Shown here one piece after another: positions 58,701 to 64,000 of a stretch of DNA of 64,000 bases. The position numbers and the translations under genes were made by a program. A model generated the notes under the pieces. The model made no database searches. It was not told where the DNA came from and saw only the letters and a program-made list of their open reading frames with translations. Origin of the DNA: Elgaria multicarinata webbii. Lineage: Eukaryota > Chordata > Lepidosauria > Squamata > Anguidae. The stretch spans positions 30,299,501 through 30,363,500 of the forward strand of contig NC_086183.1 in the NCBI RefSeq assembly GCF_023053635.1, read 5' to 3'. Numbering within the stretch: the first letter of the stretch is position 1; every line of letters starts with the position of its first letter.

Positions 58701-58867
58701 AAGGAAACAACCGTACCTTGTACTGTCTGAGGGTAGGATGGCGTGAGTATAGGGAGAGTTTGCACTTCTATGATCTCTTCCTTGGGCTGAGCATCCCCGT
58801 CGTGATCCTCAAGCTTGACGCATTTCTGCAAGAACTCGCTGACCCTTTTGGCGCTCACATCTTCCAT
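53674..58867 (-). CDS. ZBED/hAT transposase-derived gene, two coding exons, 733 residues
   Basis: Minus-strand gene: exon 1 is 58,867-58,717 and exon 2 is 55,724-53,674. The intron is GT-AG, and the split codon (G|AA) joins in phase. Order: an acidic N-terminus of about 50 residues, a BED zinc finger (about residues 92-134; CNVC then HLVRKH), a transposase core, and a hAT C-terminal dimerisation region (DWWKNNEHRFP, LARQYLAIPAT). The uninterrupted frame over more than 2 kb implies selection. Positions that are acidic or otherwise characteristic in active hAT proteins differ: AEFW where TDxW is usual, and PDQAFAAS where SERxFS is usual. Domesticated ZBED proteins commonly act as DNA-binding regulators. 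I cannot match it to ZBED1-6; it is convergent with ZNF541. An unspliced reading could start at 55731 (685 residues), but that ATG lies in the splice acceptor. Confidence 0.82.
56849..57045 (+). repeat. tRNA-derived SINE (squamate type), internally shortened
   Basis: GAGGTGTAGCGGTTAGAGTG head with A box, then a direct jump from the anticodon region to GAGCTCACTGGGTGACTTTG. The tail is AAGGCGGGATATAAATTG. The B-box region is missing relative to the 2.27 kb copy. Confidence 0.75.
57060..58420 (+). mobile_element. Possible LTR-type fossil sequence around the L2 fragment, broken
   Basis: GC-rich sequence at 57.06-57.56 kb and an AATAAAGTTGCTTTGGGCC block at about 58,211 followed by TGTGTCTGTGGTTTATTCC resemble the polyadenylation and R-U5 part of an LTR. 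No borders or family could be fixed. A weak call. Confidence 0.25.
57690..58160 (+). repeat. L2-clade LINE 3' end
   Basis: The frame reads ELHWLPIRYRARFKVLVLVY, GPGYLRERLLPY and RAFSVVAPLLWNSLPLEV, then LLKTSLFQEAF and a stop: the classic L2 ORF2 C-terminus, uninterrupted for about 125 codons. A T-rich UTR and CACCGCTCCGAAATTTTTC follow. It lies antisense in the ZBED-like gene intron. Confidence 0.85.
58717..58867 (-). CDS. ZBED-like gene, exon 1 (unique acidic N-terminus)
   Basis: Fifty codons plus one base from an ATG in good context (GAAATGG) to the donor CAAG|GTACGG. It starts MEDVSAKRVSEFLQKC and is rich in Glu and Asp; no domain recognised. The phase match with the large exon 3 kb away and the clean acceptor there support its use. 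Upstream non-coding sequence to about 59.1 kb is not repeat-like. Confidence 0.7.
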
Positions 58868-59264
58868 TTCAGTCTTGGTGTGAGGGAGTCAAGGGGAAGA
58901 AACGGAGCGAGAATTACCAAGGTGCAACAGCAACCAGAGACTGCAGATCCACACACACTCCTCCACAGAGCAGCCTCTGCCCTACCATGGGTGAATTTAC
59001 CTTCACTTCGGCACATACTTCCATTGAAATCACCGGCTTTCCTCACAGGAGAAGGAGGGTGGAAAATTAAGTCTTTGCAAGATCAGGGCCTTTAGGCAAT
59101 AGAAATAAGGAGTCAAGAGCAAGGCAGCCAAATTCTTAGTTTACATGCATTTTTAAAGCTTCTGCTTAAGATCCAATCTAGATGTTTCGAATTACATGAC
59201 CTAAAATACATGAATAGTATTTTAAGCTGTCTTGTGAGGGCAGCGCACCCTGAAAAGTGGGTTA

Positions 59265-59267
59265 AAA

Positions 59268-59308
<41 letters not shown>
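59265..59308 (+). repeat. (ATA)n simple repeat
   Basis: About 14 AAT units directly upstream of the Sauria SINE. The polyisoleucine reading frame here is an artefact. Confidence 0.95.
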
Positions 59309-59326
59309 GCAGCCTCCCTTTTCAGT

Positions 59327-59622
59327 AGAGCCTCCTGTGGCGCAGTGTGATAAGCAGCAGTTACTGCAGCCAAAACTCTCCCCACGGCCTGAGTTCGATC
59401 CTAGCGGAAGCTGGTTCTCAGGCAGCCAACTCAGGTCGACTCAGCCTTCCAGCCTTCTGAGGTCGGTAAAATGAATACCCAGCTAGCTGGGGGAAAGGTA
59501 ACCACGACTGGGGAAGGCAACGGCAAACCACCCTGCAAGAAAACGTCAGCAAAAGCAGGCATCCCTCTAGGAGTCAGTAATGACTCAAGTGCTTGCACGA
59601 GAGGTTCCTTTCCTTTCCCGTA
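59327..59622 (+). repeat. Sauria SINE, full length
   Basis: The tRNA-like head has TGTGGCGCAGTGTG (A box) and GAGTTCGATCC (B box). A conserved core follows (GCCTTCTGAGGTCGGTAAAA, then GGGGAAGGCAACGGCAAACC). The Bov-B-like tail has GAGTCAGTAATGACTCAAGT, then GCTTGCACGAGAGG and CCTTTCC. This is the family described from lizards and snakes and is the best clue to the host group. Confidence 0.88.
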
Positions 59623-60195
59623 ACCAAAGAATTGAACTACCCATGTCCTTCAACCACTCCCACAAAGTGCAGAATAACTATACATGTTTGGAGGACTCTG
59701 TGCCCCTGAAGGTTACTGCCCTTCTCCATCAGTCCAGTATAAATTGGTTGTGCTTTAAAGTAATATTAACAAGACAACGGAGCAGTGCCAGAAATTCTAT
59801 AAATACCTTACAATCACATTAAAAAATGCCTTGCAAACACCTTTCAGCAGCCTACGATTCAGCTAAACAGTAAGTCGTCCCCAGATGCTCTGGAGAAGGC
59901 ATAGTTGCTTTGCCTTTCAAATATCCCTGATGTTTGGGTTCCAGAAAGGTAAGCGGCCCTTAGCAAAACCTCAAAGCCTCATGGATTTATTGTGGCATAA
60001 GCTTCCTTCGTCCGATTTCTCAGAGGCAACCTCACTTTCAGCTATTTTTGCTAAGCTATTGCTTTTTCCTTGAATTACCGCTGCCGAGTCTTCAGTTCTC
60101 ACCATCTGCTCTTGTTTTTGTTCTTTTCTGGATTTGCCTTCAGCTGGTGCACCCAGCCAGCCAGCGCGAGTCACAGCATCCGCTCGAGAAGCAGG

Positions 60196-60350
60196 GAACA
60201 TAGGAAGCTGCTGCGCATAGAGTCAGACCATTGATCCATCTAGCCTGATGTCGTCACACAAGAAGCTCCGAGGCACGGCTGGGAAAAAGCAGCTCTCCAC
60301 AACTTCAGACAGGGCGTTTCCCCAGCCCTACCTTGGAGCTTGTGCACTCA
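60196..60350 (-). repeat. tRNA-derived SINE, 5'-truncated
   Basis: The minus strand ends AGCAGCTTCCTATGTT, preceded by GATGGATCAATGGTCTGACT. Same family as at 10.20 and 34.43 kb. Confidence 0.65.
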
Positions 60351-62004
60351 AGCATTTACTGTACTACTGAGCAGCTTTTCCCTCAGACCATCCAAGCACC
60401 TGGATGTAGTTACTCCCTACTTGTGCCAAATGGATCAATACCTGTAGTTTTGCATGTCATCACAGACCTCGTGTGGGCAGAGCAGTGGCATACAAGTACA
60501 GGACAGTTCTGCTTAAGGTGAATAAGCCACAAACCTATTACTATGCCCTTGTTTATAGTGGCGTTCAGTGGCTTCTGGTTTCCAGCAACAACCTACAAAC
60601 ACTGCATTTATGATGTCCAAACCCGGGCACTTTGAGTTATTCATGGGTTAAACAACCCAGAGTTAACCTATGGTTCATTCTTGGATCAATGTGGTTTATC
60701 AATGTTATTTTCTTTCGGCATGGTACCCAGTAGCAGCAGCACCATTCTCTGGCTCGTTCATTACTGCTGGGACAGATTAGCATCTAGCCTTTCGCTTTTT
60801 CTAAAGGATTAGAAGCAAAATAACTTTCCACCATGATTTTCCTCCAGTCAGAAATAATTTCAGGGACAAAAATAGCAAATAGCTTAAGGTTCTAGTCCTA
60901 GAGGCACACTAAGGTGTGAGCACCATTGAACACAGCGGGACTAGAGGACACTTGCATAGGAATGCTCTGTAAATATGTTAAACCATGTTCACTAGCTATT
61001 TAAAAATGTTAATATGATTTTCATGCAGCAGGAGCTGATATTTTTATTGCGGCTCAATAAGTTGCACTTCCTTAACTTAAAAGGAAACAGAATTCTACAC
61101 ACACACTAGAGCCATTTCAAAGGCTCTGTGCAAGTATGGGAGATCAAATGCAAACATGGCAATTTGGAGTTTTTCTACATGGAGCTAATATTGTGCGCTT
61201 GTAATTCCTCACTTTACATGGCTTTAGGATCCTCCAGGTCCTCTCCCTTGCTTTGCAACCATTCTTACATTTTATTTCCTGATGAGGGAAGTCTAGTATT
61301 TTTCTTAATGGCATTACAGAAGTTGTGTGTATTTGCACAATTGTGCTATACCATAGCACAGCCACCTCTGTAATGGAACCTATGGAAAGGAAGAGACTCC
61401 CCCTACTTCCCTCCCTCTACTCAGGAAAAATCACATATAAAGGAGCTGATCTGAATCTGCAAAGGACCTGGAAACGGAAGTGCAGGTTAAAAGCCTCATG
61501 TAGAAAAGACCTCAGTGCATGTCAAAAGCTTCCCCATTTACTATAATGGTAGCAATATCACCCTGTGCAAACATCTCCATTGGGTGGGCAGCGCCGCCTC
61601 AGTCTTGCAATGAACCTGGGTGGGCTGGGGGCTGTTTGCACACAGCTCCGAGTGGTAGTACTAGGAGCCCTCCTTGGGGAAAGAACCCAAGATGGTCAAT
61701 TCGTCAATTAACTGTATGGCATTTAACTAGTTAATTCATTGATTGATAAAGGTTAAGCACATCATCTCTCTCAATAGAGGTGGCTGTTTTGGTTTTTTAA
61801 AGACTCCAAAGAAGAAGGAGATTGTTACCACCCTTTGCATAACAAAGAAAATGTCATCTATATTATTATTATTTCTATATTATATCTATATTATTATTAT
61901 TTCTATATTATTATTCAACAACATTGAATACAAAAATATAAAATACATAAAACTGATTAAAAACATAAAACCAATTCATTATTAAAATCCTAAAACCTTT
62001 TAAG
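60351..62004. other. Intergenic stretch, nothing assigned
   Basis: Contains a palindromic fragment near 60.62-60.70 kb (TTATTCATGGGTTAAACAAC) and AT-rich tracts near 61.86-61.92 kb. Open frames at 61.1-61.7 kb show no domain or splice context. Confidence 0.5.
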
Positions 62005-62345
62005 ACATTTTAAAATTCGACTGGGTAGGCCTGCCGGAAGAGACCAGTCTTTATAGCATTTTTAAATTCAGAAAAACTGTTAAGTTGACCATTCCACAGT
62101 CTGGGAGCAGCAGAAGAGAAGGTCCTCTGGGTATTTTTGGCTGACTGTAGTAAATTCTTCCCAGAGGACCTGAGTGTGCGGGAAGGATTGTACGGGAGAT
62201 GACGATCCCGCAGGTAACCTGGACCCAAACCATGTAGGGCTTTAAAGGTAATAACCAACACTTTATACTTTGCCCGGAAACTAATTGGCAGCCAGTGAAG
62301 TGATTTTAAAGTTGGTGTAATATGGTTACTCCTGGGTGACCAACC
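62005..62345 (-). repeat. L2-clade LINE fragment
   Basis: The minus frame reads VITFKALHGLGPGYLRDRHL, PSRTLRSSGKNLL and FSSAAPRLWNGQL, then FKNAIKTGLFRQAY: the L2 ORF2 C-terminus in a more diverged lineage than the 57.69 kb copy. Confidence 0.75.
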
Positions 62346-63980
62346 TTCCTAGCTTCATGTCTTTAAATAGCTATTTAGAGTGGATGTTGGTGTCTCCAAT
62401 TTCAGTGGGATTGTGAAATCATTCTAGGCTGCAGACAGAGCTCAATCTGAGATGCTGAACCCAGTTGGGGCAAGGTTCTGCACCTTGGACAGCTCCTTTG
62501 GATTTCTGGCTGGTTCTGACTGAAACCCAGAATAGATTCACAGCCCCATCGAAATCAGAGCCAACAGCCTCCACTGGCTATTGATGACAACAGAAATTGG
62601 CAGTCTTACCGTTCTTGTTCTCTCGATCTCATGCAATATTCTTTGGCCGTGACTTTTAATTAAAAGACTCCAGCTTCTCAGCTGGGGTGTAGTGAGGAGA
62701 CAGATGTTACTCATTTGCAAGATCCACAGCATCAAATACCCCTTCACAAGGCGCGGATGTGGTCAAGATATACAGAGTTTTCTCTTTCCCAATGCTCCAC
62801 AATACCTTTTTTCCATTTTAATGGGGGAAAAAAGGATGTTCTACATAGTTTGCGAATTTTATGATTAATTAGCGTAGGGTGTATATACACACACATACAC
62901 ATTGGAAGATTTAATTAATCACGCTGTTTACTCAAAGTTTGCAGCCTTATATTTAACGTTACGTAGAATCAACTGTGCCATCATCCGTTCCTAGATATTC
63001 CAGGAATGTGAGCTGTCAAAAAGAAGAAGCTAAAGGACACATAGGATTACGAAAGGGAGCCATTCGAGAGGCAAACACCTACCTATTATATCTTTATCGA
63101 TATCTATATGCACACAAGGGAAAAATCTAGCTTAGAATTGGTGTGCCATTGATTTATCCGTTCGGTTTACTGATTTCTCCCATGACATCAAATTCATTCT
63201 GCAAAATATTCAGGAAGGCACAGAAAGGGCAAGGGATACCACAGAAGCAAGCGCTTAACAGAAAAAGACGCTGCAAAATGCACAGGGGAGATGCAATTTC
63301 ATGCTGTTGCGGGGTGAGGGGAATGCTTTTCAGCTCCTCTAAAGGCCCAAACAGTCCTGTCGCAACCCAGCCACACGCAGAGAGAATCGATTAGACGGGA
63401 AGGCCACGTTCTCATCTTTTGCAGGTGGATTTTTCTTTAGAATGCTTTTAAAACCCACATGCAACTCCCAAACATTGCAACTAAGCGCACAGGTGGAAGC
63501 AAAAGTTTCCAGGAAAGGGGGTGGACAAATTAGAGCAGCAAACAGGTGCAATTGGTTTCCACCGGTCTCTATATGTAGATATATGCTCATTCATATACTC
63601 ACTCCTTTGTTATCCTGAGCATAGCGCTGCCTCCGCTGTTTGCAGTCTCACAGCTTCTGGTGCAGCAAAATGGGATTACAGGCTAACCTTTCATCTGGAA
63701 GTGATTCCTTTAGGGCTCCTCTGAAAAGTTCACAGCAGGATGAAAAGCGTCCCTGCTGGACTGCAACATAATTCCCAAGAGGCCATGGGAGCAAAGAACA
63801 GTTCATACTTTAAATGTTGTGGTTTGGAAGCCTGCACAATACATGCAATTCACCACACTCACTCACAGGGGTGGCCAGCAGCACTTTTCACCAGTTGATG
63901 TGACATCGTAGCAATTATTATTCATCTATAAAGTGCCTAAAACTTACTAAGGCTTGAACAGAGATTAAAAACCAAGGCTG
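62346..63980. other. Right-end stretch, nothing assigned
   Basis: No recognisable coding exon. In human, NAPA lies on this side of ZNF541, but none of its sequence is visible. A (CA)n-like run occurs at about 62,885-62,902. Confidence 0.5.
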
Positions 63981-64000
63981 CGCAATCCTATACAACCTTA

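Larger units (their letters stand above)
55725..58716 (-). other. Intron of the ZBED-like gene
   Basis: Bounded by a minus-strand GT donor and AG acceptor. Contains repeat pieces at 56.06-56.40, 56.85-57.05 and 57.69-58.16 kb and possible LTR-type sequence around them. No alternative coding exon is evident. Confidence 0.6.

Noticed and set aside
59113-59385. Minus frame with a polyisoleucine run
   Set aside because: Produced by the (ATA)n repeat.
59971-60201. Minus-strand frame ending at 59971 as an upstream exon of the ZBED-like gene
   Set aside because: Its 3' part matches a common repeat tail (AAGCTTATGCCACAATAAAT), also seen in variant form at 27.65-27.74 kb. No in-phase donor found.
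1-64000. CRISPR arrays, bacterial operons, rRNA or functional tRNA genes
   Set aside because: None seen. The tRNA-like boxes all belong to SINEs and the gene structure is that of a vertebrate.

Overview
The window looks like nuclear DNA of a squamate reptile, most likely a lizard. The evidence is its repeat set: a Sauria-type tRNA SINE with a Bov-B-like tail (59.33-59.62 kb), several other tRNA-derived SINEs, many CR1 LINE 3' ends, L2-clade LINE pieces, a DIRS-type fossil and numerous palindromic MITE-like elements. It contains two protein-coding genes with large introns. I cannot name the species.

Left part (1-14.4 kb): no coding exon recognised. It holds LINE and SINE remnants, a CpG-richer block at about 5.0-6.1 kb with a plausible minus-strand non-coding first exon, and a TATA plus inverted-CCAAT block at 9.3-9.6 kb. 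In human, ZNF541 and BICRA are divergent neighbours, so the 5-6 kb block may be the 5' end of BICRA. That is inference from remembered synteny. A strong CpG island follows at 14.5-15.35 kb with YY1-like and E2F-like motifs, and is the best candidate promoter for ZNF541.

Middle (19.4-45.2 kb, + strand): the complete coding region of ZNF541, rebuilt as 15 exons whose phases all join. The total is 3,999 nt including the stop, or 1,332 residues. The order is C2H2 fingers 1-3, a long low-complexity region, a fourth finger, an ELM2 region, a SANT domain and a last C2H2 finger. One intron (25,008-26,058) begins with GC instead of GT. A DIRS-type fossil lies in the intron that splits the SANT domain and ends about 30 bases before the next exon.

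Right part (45.2-64 kb): repeat-rich, with a second gene on the minus strand. It is a ZBED/hAT transposase-derived gene with a 50-codon first exon (58,717-58,867) and a large BED-hAT exon (53,674-55,724). The two join in phase to give 733 residues. The reading frame is intact, the usual hAT signature residues are altered and no terminal repeats are evident, so it looks domesticated. I cannot assign it to a named ZBED gene. Beyond 59 kb only repeats and unassigned sequence are seen.

The two genes are convergent and share no evident function. ZNF541 is a meiotic chromatin regulator (a partner of KCTD19 and HDAC1/2 in mammals). The ZBED-like protein would be a DNA-binding protein of unknown role.
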